A DNA stretch of 42,927 nt from contig DAOVRZ010000039.1 in the NCBI GenBank assembly GCA_030627905.1, forward strand, positions 1 through 42,927, written 5' to 3'. Under the pieces are notes generated by a model. It was given only the letters and a program-made list of their open reading frames with translations, made no database searches and was not told where the DNA came from. Positions 24,522 through 33,373 of the stretch are shown one piece after another (the stretch's first letter is position 1; each line of letters opens with the position of its first letter). This DNA is from JAGMES01 sp023128035. Its GTDB lineage: Bacteria > Bacillota > Halanaerobiia > DY22613. Made by a program: the position numbers and the translations under genes.

Positions 24522-25703
24522 ATGAAAAAGATGGTATATCTTGACCATAGTGCAACAACTAAGGTAGCACCAGAGGTAATTGCAGCGATGGTAGAGATGA
24601 TGGAGAGTGATTATGGAAATCCTTCTTCTCTTCATCGGATGGGTCTAAAAGCAGAGAAAAAGATTGCGAAAGCAAGAGAACAGGTGGCAAAAGCATTAGG
24701 TGTAAAGAAGAAAGAGATCATCTTTACATCTGGAGGCACGGAAGCTAATAATCTAGCGATTCGTGGTATTGCGCACCAATATAAAAATCGGGGCCAGCAT
24801 CTTATAACCATCAAAATCGAACACCCTTCAGTTTTACATACATTTCAGCTTTTAGAAGAAGAAGGTTATCAAGTCACTTACCTTAAAGTAGACCAGGATG
24901 GATTTGTGAATTTGGATGAGCTAAAGGAAGCGATCACTCCTGAGACGATCCTAGTGAGTATAATGCATGTAAATAATGAGGTAGGTTCAGTTCAACCGAT
25001 TCATGAGATTGGACAACTCATTAAAGAGATCAACTCTCGAACTCTTTTTCACGTAGATGGGATACAGTCATTTGGGAAATTACCACTTAACCCAATTAAA
25101 TCTAAGATTGATCTGCTAACAATAAGTGGTCATAAAATCCATGGTCCAAAGGGAATTGGAGCTTTGTATCTGAATGAGAAGGTGCAAGTTAAACCTCTAA
25201 TTGGAGGTGGAGGACAGGAACGAGGCATTCGTTCAGGAACAGAAAATGTGCCAGGAATTATTGGGTTGGGGTTAGCAGCTGAACTGATTACTAAAGATCA
25301 GAAGGAAAAGATGGAGAATTTGCGAAATCTAAAAGCATGGTTCTTACAGGAGTTAATTCGAGTGATTCCTGATATGAAGATTAACGGCTCTCATTTGGAA
25401 GATGATATAGATAAAGGTAGAAGTGCTTCACATATTATCAATCTATCTTTTCCAGGGCTTAAAGGTGAGGTTTTACTCCATGCTCTGGAGGATGTTGGAA
25501 TTTACGTATCTACTGGTTCAGCTTGTCATTCGAGGCAAAGTGCACCTAGCCATGTTCTTCAGGCGATTGGACTTAAAAACCGAGAATTAGAGAGCGCGAT
25601 CAGAATTAGTCTATCAGTTGATACGACAAAAGAGGAGTTAGAATATGTATTAAAACATTTACCAGGTTTGGTTAATGATTTTAGAAGATTAATGCAGAGG
25701 TGA
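24522..25703 (+). CDS. Cysteine desulfurase (NifS/IscS family), thiI partner
   Basis: PLP enzyme that removes sulfur from cysteine as a persulfide. The 393-aa protein has HSATTK at the N-terminus, PLP lysine K205 in SGHKIHGPKG and catalytic C335 in STGSACHSR. The short active-site loop fits the IscS/NifS group I type. ATG 24522 follows GAAGAGGTGA. The gene is 4 nt from thiI, and in Firmicutes such a dedicated desulfurase (NifZ in B. subtilis) donates sulfur to ThiI for tRNA 4-thiouridine. Confidence 0.93.
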   Translation: MKKMVYLDHSATTKVAPEVIAAMVEMMESDYGNPSSLHRMGLKAEKKIAKAREQVAKALGVKKKEIIFTSGGTEANNLAIRGIAHQYKNRGQHLITIKIEHPSVLHTFQLLEEEGYQVTYLKVDQDGFVNLDELKEAITPETILVSIMHVNNEVGSVQPIHEIGQLIKEINSRTLFHVDGIQSFGKLPLNPIKSKIDLLTISGHKIHGPKGIGALYLNEKVQVKPLIGGGGQERGIRSGTENVPGIIGLGLAAELITKDQKEKMENLRNLKAWFLQELIRVIPDMKINGSHLEDDIDKGRSASHIINLSFPGLKGEVLLHALEDVGIYVSTGSACHSRQSAPSHVLQAIGLKNRELESAIRISLSVDTTKEELEYVLKHLPGLVNDFRRLMQR

Positions 25704-25707
25704 TATA

Positions 25708-26916
25708 ATGTATAAAGATATTCTTATTCGTTATGGTGAGATCAGTTTAAAGGGAAAGAATAGAAAGTTTTTTGAGAATATATTAATTAAAAACATAAAA
25801 GCCTGTATTCGAGATTTGGGCAAGTTTAAGTTGGAAAAAACCTTTGGAAGAATGTATTTGAGAGAGGTTGGAGAAGTATTAGACCAAGTTATTGAAAGAT
25901 TGATTAAGGTTCCAGGAATTGTTTCAGTTAGTCCAGTAGCAAAGGCAGAATTAGATCTTCAAAATATTAAAGATGTGGCGTTGCAGGTATTAGAAGATGC
26001 CTTGCCTAAAGGTGGTACTTTTAAAGTTGCAACCAAACGAGCTAACAAAAGGTTCCCTTTAGAATCCCCTGAGATTAACTATCAAGTAGGTTCACATCTT
26101 TTGATCAATTATCAAAAAGATTTGAAGGTAGATGTTCATCAGCCTGATACTATCGTTTATGTAGAGATTAGAAGTGAAATAACATATCTTTTTTCAAAAG
26201 TAGTTAGAGGTCCAGGAGGTTTACCGATAGGTTCTGGTGGGCGTGGATTGCTACTTTTATCTGGTGGTATTGATAGTCCTGTCGCAGGTTGGATGGGTAT
26301 GAAGCGTGGTGTTACTGTGGATGGTTTGCATTTTCATAGTTTCCCTTTTACCAGTGAAAGATCAAAGGAGAAGGTTATTGATCTGACGAAGATCCTCTCC
26401 CAATATTCAGGCAGAATGCGCCTCTTTATGCTTTACTTTACCAATATCCAAAAGGAGATTGGTTTAAAATGTCCAGAAAAATTTCATATTACTATCATGC
26501 GTAGGATGATGTTTAGATTAGCGACAGAAGTTGCACGTAAGTATAATTGTAAGGTTCTATTTACAGGTGAAAGTATTGGTCAAGTAGCGAGTCAGACTTT
26601 GGAGAGCATTGAAGTGATCAACGCTGTTACCAATATTCCAGTATTACGGCCATTGATTTCGATGGACAAAACTGAAATTATCGATATTTCCCGGAAAATA
26701 GGTACCTATGAGACTTCGATTTTACCATACGAGGATTGTTGTACAGTATTCGTTCCTGATTCCCCTGCAACTAAACCGAAGTTGAAAGATGCTGAGGCTG
26801 CTGAAGTGGGTTTAGAGATTGAGGAATTGATAAAAGATGCGATTGAGAGAAGTACGGTCTTAATTATTACACCTGAAGGAATAGAAGCAGAATATAGTCT
26901 GAATGATGAGGAATAA
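25708..26916 (+). CDS. thiI: tRNA 4-thiouridine synthase ThiI
   Basis: Adenylates U8 of tRNA and inserts sulfur to give s4U, a near-UV sensor base. The 402-aa protein has an N-terminal ferredoxin-like/THUMP region (about 1-165) and a PP-loop ATPase with LLSGGIDSPVAG (SGGIDS 185-190). EDCCTVFVPDSPATKP lies near the C-terminus. There is no rhodanese domain, as in most Firmicute ThiI, so the persulfide comes directly from the upstream desulfurase. ATG 25708 follows AGAGGTGAT. The adjacent genes form a two-gene operon ended by a strong terminator. Confidence 0.95.
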   Translation: MYKDILIRYGEISLKGKNRKFFENILIKNIKACIRDLGKFKLEKTFGRMYLREVGEVLDQVIERLIKVPGIVSVSPVAKAELDLQNIKDVALQVLEDALPKGGTFKVATKRANKRFPLESPEINYQVGSHLLINYQKDLKVDVHQPDTIVYVEIRSEITYLFSKVVRGPGGLPIGSGGRGLLLLSGGIDSPVAGWMGMKRGVTVDGLHFHSFPFTSERSKEKVIDLTKILSQYSGRMRLFMLYFTNIQKEIGLKCPEKFHITIMRRMMFRLATEVARKYNCKVLFTGESIGQVASQTLESIEVINAVTNIPVLRPLISMDKTEIIDISRKIGTYETSILPYEDCCTVFVPDSPATKPKLKDAEAAEVGLEIEELIKDAIERSTVLIITPEGIEAEYSLNDEE

Positions 26917-26920
26917 TGAT

Positions 26921-26964
26921 AAAGCTGTAGCGGTGCATTTGTGCGATTGCTACAGCTTTTTTAT
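26921..26964 (+). terminator. Terminator of the nifS-thiI unit
   Basis: AAAGCTGTAGC at 26921-26931 pairs with GCTACAGCTTT at 26949-26959, followed by TTTTA. Confidence 0.9.
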
Positions 26965-27049
26965 GGGAATATTATGTAAGAAGAAGGGAATTGTAAACCT
27001 GTCGAGAACAAATAAGTAAAGTTCTATTCTTATCTTAGGGGGTAATATA

Positions 27050-28738
27050 ATGAAACTTCCATTGAATATCTCTGATTTTGGATTAATTCGTAGAGAAAAT
27101 TATCTGTATGTTGATAAAACCAGGTATATTGAAGAGTTGGAAGAAGCAGGTCGCTATCTCTTTTTTATAAGGCCAAGAAGATTTGGAAAATCACTTTTTT
27201 TATCAATGCTAGATCACTATTATGATATAAATAGGTCTACAGAGTTTGAAGAATTATTTGGAGATTTATATATTGGTAAAAAACCTACTGAAACAAAAAA
27301 TAGTTATTTGATTTGGAAATTAAATTTTTCTGCATTAGATACTTCTACCTCTGATGGTCTAAAGGAATCTTTTGATGAACGGATTTTAGATTCATTAATT
27401 TTGTTTTTTAAACATTATCAAGAAATTTTTCCTAATAAAAATGATATTATTTATGAGCTTAAGAGCGCAAGTAGTACAAGAAAATTAGGTATATTATTTA
27501 CTGAAGTAGCTGAAATTGGGTATAAAGTGTATGTTATCATTGATGAATATGATCATTTTGCTAATGATATTATAGCTATGGGAGATGGTGAATTCTATCG
27601 TGGAATAATTCGAGCTAGTGGATTTGTTCGTGATTTTTATGAAGCACTTAAAATAGGGACGCAAGGTATCATAGATAGAATATTTATTACTGGAATTACT
27701 CCTATTATGTTAGATGACATGACCAGTGGATTTAATATAACTTCAAATATTACAATGTTAGAAACTGTCAACGAAATGTTAGGATTTACTCATAGAGAAG
27801 TCGAGAGAATTTTAGATAATTTTTTTGAGGTGGGAGATAGAGAAAAAATTCTTATTGAATTAAAAAAATATTATAATGGATATTCTTTCAATAAAAAAGT
27901 CACAGAAAGACTATTTAACCCCAACATGGTTCTCTATTTTTTTAAGGAAATGCAGCTTACTGGAGAATATCCTGAAAAGTTAATCGATGATAATGTAAAA
28001 ATGGATTATGGTAGATTGAATCGCCTGATTTCAAATAAAGCCAACCAACATACATTAGAAGCAATAATCAAAGAAGAGAAGATTGTTGCTAATGTGGTAT
28101 CAAAATTCTCTTTTGATCAGATGTATGACGAGGAGTATTTTGTTTCTCTTTTATTTTATCTGGGTCTTTTAACAATAGATAAAAAAATCAGAACTCGATT
28201 ATTTTTAAAGATTCCTAACTTTGTGATCAAAACAATCTTTTGGGAGACTTTTGATAGGAAGTTGCGTGAAAGGTATCAGCTTAAACTGAGTGTAAATGAA
28301 CTGCATGAAGCAATAGAGATGATAGCCTATGATGGTGAGTTGGAAGTTTATTTTGAGTTTATCAATAATAATATTTTGCAGGTTTTATCAAACCGTGATC
28401 TGATTCAGTTTGATGAAAAATACTTGAAAATGATTTTGGTCACTTATTTAAGTTTAGCAAATGTTTACAAGATAAGTAGTGAACGAGAAGTCGAAGGTGG
28501 ATATATCGACATCTTGTTAGAGAAAGATATTCGCTATCCTGATGTTAAATATGAATGGTTATGGGAATTGAAATATCTAAAAAAGAGTGAAAGAAATCAA
28601 TTGGGGCGAATTAAAAAGGAAGGCTTGGCTCAACTGAAGCGATATGCGGAGAGTGATAAATTTAATGATAAAGAGAATCTAAAGAAAGCTTTGATTATCT
28701 TTATCGGAAAAGATGAATATGAAATCCTGACTTTATGA
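27050..28738 (+). CDS. AAA-ATPase-like / PD-(D/E)XK nuclease-like protein
   Basis: Member of the widespread 'AAA-ATPase_like plus PDDEXK_9' family. The N-terminal P-loop is the family variant RPRRFGKSLF (41-50), preceded by ENYLYVDKT. Walker B-like VIIDEYDHF and the GITPIMLDDM segment follow. The C-terminal domain (about 470-562) has the nuclease-fold pattern GGYIDILLEK ... WLWELKYLKK, where D and E-x-K are in register. Family copies are often numerous and their function is unknown; defence or mobile-element origin is suspected. The 562-aa length is normal. ATG 27050 follows a GGGGG-type site. Single gene with own terminator. Confidence 0.88.
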   Translation: MKLPLNISDFGLIRRENYLYVDKTRYIEELEEAGRYLFFIRPRRFGKSLFLSMLDHYYDINRSTEFEELFGDLYIGKKPTETKNSYLIWKLNFSALDTSTSDGLKESFDERILDSLILFFKHYQEIFPNKNDIIYELKSASSTRKLGILFTEVAEIGYKVYVIIDEYDHFANDIIAMGDGEFYRGIIRASGFVRDFYEALKIGTQGIIDRIFITGITPIMLDDMTSGFNITSNITMLETVNEMLGFTHREVERILDNFFEVGDREKILIELKKYYNGYSFNKKVTERLFNPNMVLYFFKEMQLTGEYPEKLIDDNVKMDYGRLNRLISNKANQHTLEAIIKEEKIVANVVSKFSFDQMYDEEYFVSLLFYLGLLTIDKKIRTRLFLKIPNFVIKTIFWETFDRKLRERYQLKLSVNELHEAIEMIAYDGELEVYFEFINNNILQVLSNRDLIQFDEKYLKMILVTYLSLANVYKISSEREVEGGYIDILLEKDIRYPDVKYEWLWELKYLKKSERNQLGRIKKEGLAQLKRYAESDKFNDKENLKKALIIFIGKDEYEILTL

Positions 28739-28745
28739 TTTTATC

Positions 28746-28780
28746 AACCCCTTGGCGAAGTAGCTCAAGGGGTTTTAATA
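28746..28780 (+). terminator. Terminator after the AAA/PD-(D/E)XK gene
   Basis: AACCCCTTG at 28746-28754 pairs with CAAGGGGTT at 28766-28774, then TTAATAATT. Confidence 0.8.
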
Positions 28781-28860
28781 ATTGAAGAACAAGCACCGAA
28801 TTAGCTTTTTCACTAGTATAATAGAAGAAATCCACTTAACGTAAGAAAGGGGGCTCTTGA

Positions 28861-29193
28861 ATGAGGAGTATTGTCGTTTTTATTTTTAAGCGGCGTCTTT
28901 TTCTTTATGATTCTGGTAAGGTTATCAAGAATTATCCTGTAGCGGTCGGTAAACCTTCAACGCCAACCCCTATAGGGATGTATTCTATAAGACACAAATT
29001 GAAAAATCCAGGTGGACTTTTTGGGACTCGCTGGATGAGTTTTAAGCCCCATTATGGAATTCATGGAACAAATCGACCTGATCAAGTTGGGCAAGCAGTA
29101 AGCCATGGTTGTATTAGAATGTATAATCATGATGTTGAAGAGTTATATGAATTGGTAGATGTGGGAACACCTGTTGAGATTATCTATAATTAA
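28861..29193 (+). CDS. Minimal L,D-transpeptidase (YkuD domain)
   Basis: L,D-transpeptidases make 3-3 cross-links in peptidoglycan or attach proteins to it. This 110-aa protein is just the YkuD domain: strand VVFIFKRRLFLYDSGKVI, the conserved YGIHGT (H68) and the active-site SHGCIRMYNHD with C84. There is no signal peptide, membrane anchor or LysM domain, unlike most homologues. ATG 28861 follows GAAAGGGGG, and I see no upstream in-frame extension that would restore export. It may act in the forespore or mother cell, be exported unconventionally, or be a truncated relic with an intact catalytic core. Confidence 0.88.
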   Translation: MRSIVVFIFKRRLFLYDSGKVIKNYPVAVGKPSTPTPIGMYSIRHKLKNPGGLFGTRWMSFKPHYGIHGTNRPDQVGQAVSHGCIRMYNHDVEELYELVDVGTPVEIIYN

Positions 29194-29222
29194 TCGCCTG
29201 TTAGGGCGATTTTGCTTTTTGT
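29192..29222 (+). terminator. Terminator after the L,D-transpeptidase gene
   Basis: AATCGCC at 29192-29198 pairs with GGCGATT at 29205-29211, then TTGCTTTTT. The stem begins inside the stop codon. Confidence 0.8.
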
Positions 29223-29280
29223 AACATTTAAGTTAACATATAAAGATAAACTTTATATAAAGCAGGTATTTAAAAAAAAA

Positions 29281-29302
29281 TGTCGAATTATTCTTTTAAT
29301 AT
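29281..29302 (+). promoter_or_regulatory. Spo0A-box-like motif before the chemoreceptor
   Basis: TGTCGAA at 29281-29287 is a perfect 0A box; TAATAT at 29297-29302 may be the -10. The same motif precedes pilB. Inference: control by Spo0A. Confidence 0.4.
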
Positions 29303-29373
29303 GGATTAAATCTTCAAAAAGAACATAAAGATTAAGGAAAATTGTAGAAAAAATTAAAAACAGGAGGAGACAT

Positions 29374-31509
29374 ATGAAGAGTATTAAATTTAAATTTATG
29401 TTAATTATCTCAGTCTTTGTTGTTTTGATATTAATAACTCAAGGTTCAATAATACTTAATATCATAGGAAATCGCTTAGAAGATGAAGCAAAAGAAGATA
29501 TAATGGCCCTTACCGATCATATTAAAGAAATGGTAGAAGAATTGGAATCAGATATTGTTTTGATTAAGAATCAAGCTTTTTCTAGTTATGATAAGAATAT
29601 AAAAAATCAAGTTCAAAACGCAAAAAGTATTTTATCTCATTTCTATAACCAGTATAAAAAAGGAGTGTTAACAGAAGAGGAAGCTAAAAACCTCGCAAAA
29701 GAGACATTGCGTGCCGTCACTTATGGCAAAGACGGTTATTTTTGGATTGATGATACGAATTATAAATTAATTTTATATCCGGCATATCCTGAGCAGGAAG
29801 GAATGGACCGTGGAAATCTCCGGGATACCAAAGGTAAACGAATGGTTAGAGACTTAGTCGATGGTGCAAAAGCTAATGGTGAAGCCTATGAGGATTATTA
29901 TTTTCTAAGGTCTGGAGAAACTAAAGAAGTTCGGAAAAGAGGATATGTACAACTTTTTGAACCTTGGGGATGGGTTATTGGTACAGGAAATTATGTTGAT
30001 GATATGGATAATATGATCTCACAATTCGCTACAGAGCTTAGAGAGAATCTTACAGAAGAAATTGTTAAATTGAGCGAGAATGTAAACATAAGTGTTTTAG
30101 ATGTTCAAGGAAAGTTGCTTTTTCATACCAATCAAAATTTAATTGATCAGAGAATGAATTTAATAGATGAAAAAACAGGGGAAGACGTTACGAAAAAGAT
30201 TTTAGCCACTCATAACGATTATTTAGAATATACCACAAAAGATGCGCTGAGTCGAAATTCGAATAAATATTTAATGTATGTAAGTTATGATTCAGCAAGC
30301 CAAAGATTTATGGTTGTTGCAAAAAAAGTAGATGATGTATTTGCTGAAGTTAGAAAGACATCTAAAATCGTAATAGGATTAATCATTGGAGCAATTGTTA
30401 TTACTCTAATTATGAGTTGGATTCTTGCTCAATATTTTACAAAACCAATTGTAGGAGTGGCAAGTTTTGCTCAAGAAATAGCTAAAGGTAATCTTAGAAT
30501 TGAACCTTTAGAAACCAAAAACAAAGATGAAATTGGAAGCATGGTTAAATCCTTGAATGAGATGCATAAAAACTTACGGAATATGATCAATCAAATCCGT
30601 GAAGTAGTGCAAAAAGTTGTTGCTTCAAGTCAGGAGTTAGTATCTGCGGGAACTCAGGTAGGAGAAACAGCATCTCAAGTTGGAAGTGCAATTGAACAGG
30701 TAGCAGCAGGTGCTGAAGAGCAGGCATCTCAAGTAGAAGAGACAGCTAGTCAGATTAATTACTTACTTCAACAGGTAGAGCAGGTGAATGATAGATCTAC
30801 CTATATGTCTGAATCTGGTGGTAAAGTTGTGGAGCAGGTTTCTTTAGGTACAGATTCAGTGAAGTCTTCTGTAGATCAGATGCAGAATATTAAAGAACAG
30901 GTTGCAGGTGCTGCTGATGTAGTTAAAGATTTAGGTGAAAAATCTAAAAACGTGGGTAATATTGTAGGTTTGATCAATGGTATTTCAAATCAAACTAATT
31001 TGTTGGCTTTAAATGCTGCTATTGAAGCCGCTCGTGCAGGAGAAGTTGGTCGAGGATTCGCTGTAGTGGCTGATGAGATTCGAAGTCTTGCTGAAGAAAC
31101 ATCTAATGCCACAAATCAAATTGGTAGTTTAATTGAAAAAATTCAAGTAGGCATTTCTAAAGCAGTTAAGACTATGGGAGAAGTGACTGAGCAGGTGGAA
31201 AAAGGTTCAGATGTTAGCGAAGGTACAGGAGAGGTATTCGATCAGATAAAATCGGTTATCCAACCTCTTCTTGAGCAGATTGAAGAAGTAACTGAGAGTG
31301 CTAAAAAGATGGCTGCTTCAAGTAATCAGGCGGAGAGAGCTATTCAAGAAATTGCTGCTGTGAGTGAAGAATTTGCTAGTAGTTCTGAAGAGGTAGCAGC
31401 ATCCAGCGAAGAACAAAATGCTGCAACAGAAGAGATTATCCGTTTTGCAAAGCAACTTGCAACGATGGCTGACCAGTTAGATCAGGTAGTAGAGAATTTT
31501 AATTTATAA
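29374..31509 (+). CDS. Methyl-accepting chemotaxis protein with Cache sensor
   Basis: Membrane chemoreceptor. The 711-aa protein has TM1 (about 7-29), an extracytoplasmic single/double Cache region (30-325) with the sCache_2 hallmark KDGYFWIDDTNYKL and FEPWGWVIGTGNYVDDM, TM2 (about 331-350), a HAMP domain (KPIVGVASFAQEIAKGNLR) and a long methyl-accepting signalling coil. Its hairpin tip EAARAGEVGRGFAVVADEIR is fully conserved, so it should couple to CheA/CheW. Glu/Gln-rich methylation stretches flank the tip. ATG 29374 follows CAGGAGGAG. It precedes the pilus cluster but has its own terminator; it may steer twitching motility (inferred). Confidence 0.93.
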   Translation: MKSIKFKFMLIISVFVVLILITQGSIILNIIGNRLEDEAKEDIMALTDHIKEMVEELESDIVLIKNQAFSSYDKNIKNQVQNAKSILSHFYNQYKKGVLTEEEAKNLAKETLRAVTYGKDGYFWIDDTNYKLILYPAYPEQEGMDRGNLRDTKGKRMVRDLVDGAKANGEAYEDYYFLRSGETKEVRKRGYVQLFEPWGWVIGTGNYVDDMDNMISQFATELRENLTEEIVKLSENVNISVLDVQGKLLFHTNQNLIDQRMNLIDEKTGEDVTKKILATHNDYLEYTTKDALSRNSNKYLMYVSYDSASQRFMVVAKKVDDVFAEVRKTSKIVIGLIIGAIVITLIMSWILAQYFTKPIVGVASFAQEIAKGNLRIEPLETKNKDEIGSMVKSLNEMHKNLRNMINQIREVVQKVVASSQELVSAGTQVGETASQVGSAIEQVAAGAEEQASQVEETASQINYLLQQVEQVNDRSTYMSESGGKVVEQVSLGTDSVKSSVDQMQNIKEQVAGAADVVKDLGEKSKNVGNIVGLINGISNQTNLLALNAAIEAARAGEVGRGFAVVADEIRSLAEETSNATNQIGSLIEKIQVGISKAVKTMGEVTEQVEKGSDVSEGTGEVFDQIKSVIQPLLEQIEEVTESAKKMAASSNQAERAIQEIAAVSEEFASSSEEVAASSEEQNAATEEIIRFAKQLATMADQLDQVVENFNL

Positions 31510-31530
31510 TTTAAAATTACCGTTAATATT

Positions 31531-31568
31531 TAAAGCTGTTGATTTATTTAAATCAACAGCTTTAAATA
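31531..31568. terminator. Terminator after the chemoreceptor gene
   Basis: TAAAGCTGTTGATTT at 31531-31545 pairs perfectly with AAATCAACAGCTTTA at 31550-31564. No long T-run follows. Confidence 0.75.
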
Positions 31569-31613
31569 TTTCCATAAATACTTACATTTTAAGAAAGGAA
31601 ATACTTTAATAAA

Positions 31614-31628
31614 TGTCGAAATTATAAT
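31614..31628 (+). promoter_or_regulatory. Spo0A-box-like motif and -10 before pilB
   Basis: TGTCGAA at 31614-31620 lies 2 bp before TATAAT at 31623-31628, about 50 bp ahead of the pilB start. No good -35 is present, which fits an activator-dependent or repressed promoter. A Spo0A role is inferred from the motif alone. Confidence 0.4.
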
Positions 31629-31670
31629 CAAAGGTAATAGAATTTGAATATTTTTGGAGGCGATCTAAGG

Positions 31671-33341
31671 ATGGCGCAATCCAAATTAGGACAACTATTG
31701 ATTGATTTTAACTTAATAACAGAAGAACAATTCGAAGAAGCTTTAAGGGTTCATGAAAATTCCACTAAACGAATTGGTGAAATATTGATAGACTTAGAAT
31801 ATGTAACCGAAAATCAGTTGGTTCAGGTATTAGAGTTTCAGTTAGGAGTTCCTCATATTGATCTTACTAAACAGCTACCAGACCAACGGTTGATACGTTA
31901 TATTCCAGAAGAGGTTGCTCGCCGGCATAGAGTTGTTCCTTTGGAGAAAATGGGTAATATTATGAAGGTAGCAATGGCTGATCCGCTGGATATTTTTGCC
32001 ATAGACGACATAAAATTACACTCAAAATGCCAGATTGAAGCATTGATTGCTTCAGTAGGTGAAATAGAAAAGGCGATTGAAAAACTTTATTCAATGAATG
32101 GATTTGATGATGAAAGCTCAGATATTTTTAATTCTAGTGTAGATACCGGGGAAGATATGGAAGTTGATGAATTAAAACGGATGGTAGAAGATGCACCTAT
32201 CGTACGTTTGAGTAATCTCTTAATTCGGGAAGCTGTTCAACAACAAGCAAGTGATATCCATATTGAACCATTAAAAGAGGAAGTGAGAGTTCGTTACAGG
32301 ATTGATGGAGTATTACGGGAAGTCCGTACTTTGCCAAAAAGTAATCAAGCTGCTCTTGTCTCCAGGTTAAAGATAATGGCTGGTTTAGATATAGCTGAAA
32401 GGCGGAAACCTCAGGATGGTAGGATGGAATTAAAAAATTCAGATGGGGAAGTAGATATACGTGTTTCTACGCTCCCAACTATCTATGGGGAAAAAGTGGT
32501 TTTAAGAATTTTAAGTAGAAGTTCTATACTTCTGAGTTTAAATCAATTAGGATTTTCAATGACAAATCGTCGCTATTTTGATGAAATCTTAAAAAAACCC
32601 CATGGTATTATTCTTGTAACTGGGCCAACTGGTAGTGGTAAATCGACAACTCTGTTTTCAGCTTTAAACACATTAAACGATATTGGGAAAAATATTTCTA
32701 CAGTTGAAGATCCTGTTGAATATCGGATTAATGGAGTAAATCAGATTCAGGTGAATCCTAAAGCTGATTTGACTTTTGCTTCGGCACTTCGCTCGATTTT
32801 ACGTCAGGATCCAGATATAGTGATGATTGGAGAGATTCGTGATAGTGAAACTGCTTCAATTGCTGTCAAAGCTGCATTAACTGGCCATCTAGTATTGAGC
32901 ACGATTCACACCAACGATGCTTCTAGTGCGGTTACTCGCTTAGTTGATATGGGTTTGGAGCCATATTTGGTGGCGTCCTCTTTGAGTGGTGTAGTAGCAC
33001 AGCGATTGGTTCGAAAAATTTGTCCTAACTGTAAGGAACGTTTTGAGCCTACTGAAGAGATGCGTCTTTATTTAGGTGATTTAGCTCAGCAGATCCAGTT
33101 TTTGTATCGTGGAAAAGGGTGTCCAGAATGCAGTGATACAGGCTATCAGGGTAGATTGGCTATTCATGAAGTATTGATACCAGATCGAGAAATTCGAATG
33201 TTGACAACCCAGAACCGTCCAACAGAAGATTTGCGTGATGTTGCAATAAATAATGGAATGATTACTTTGAAGATGGATGGATTGGAGAAAGCTTTAAAAG
33301 GTTTGACAAGCATTGAGGAAGTTATGCGAGTTGCTTTATAA
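31671..33341 (+). CDS. pilB: Type IV pilus extension ATPase PilB
   Basis: Hexameric cytoplasmic motor that adds pilins at the base of the fibre. The ATG at 31671 is chosen with GGAGG at 31656-31660 upstream; the TTG at 31644 lacks a site. The 556-aa protein has an N-terminal T2SSE_N domain (LGQLLIDFNLITEEQ), Walker A GPTGSGKSTT, the Asp box, Walker B-like RQDPDIVMIGEIRD and the His box. A zinc-type tetracysteine (CPNC ... CPEC) near residues 460-490 marks PilB/GspE rather than PilT. First gene of the cluster. Confidence 0.95.
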   Translation: MAQSKLGQLLIDFNLITEEQFEEALRVHENSTKRIGEILIDLEYVTENQLVQVLEFQLGVPHIDLTKQLPDQRLIRYIPEEVARRHRVVPLEKMGNIMKVAMADPLDIFAIDDIKLHSKCQIEALIASVGEIEKAIEKLYSMNGFDDESSDIFNSSVDTGEDMEVDELKRMVEDAPIVRLSNLLIREAVQQQASDIHIEPLKEEVRVRYRIDGVLREVRTLPKSNQAALVSRLKIMAGLDIAERRKPQDGRMELKNSDGEVDIRVSTLPTIYGEKVVLRILSRSSILLSLNQLGFSMTNRRYFDEILKKPHGIILVTGPTGSGKSTTLFSALNTLNDIGKNISTVEDPVEYRINGVNQIQVNPKADLTFASALRSILRQDPDIVMIGEIRDSETASIAVKAALTGHLVLSTIHTNDASSAVTRLVDMGLEPYLVASSLSGVVAQRLVRKICPNCKERFEPTEEMRLYLGDLAQQIQFLYRGKGCPECSDTGYQGRLAIHEVLIPDREIRMLTTQNRPTEDLRDVAINNGMITLKMDGLEKALKGLTSIEEVMRVAL

Positions 33342-33373
33342 ATGTATGATTGAGAATAGTGGGGTGAGAGTAA

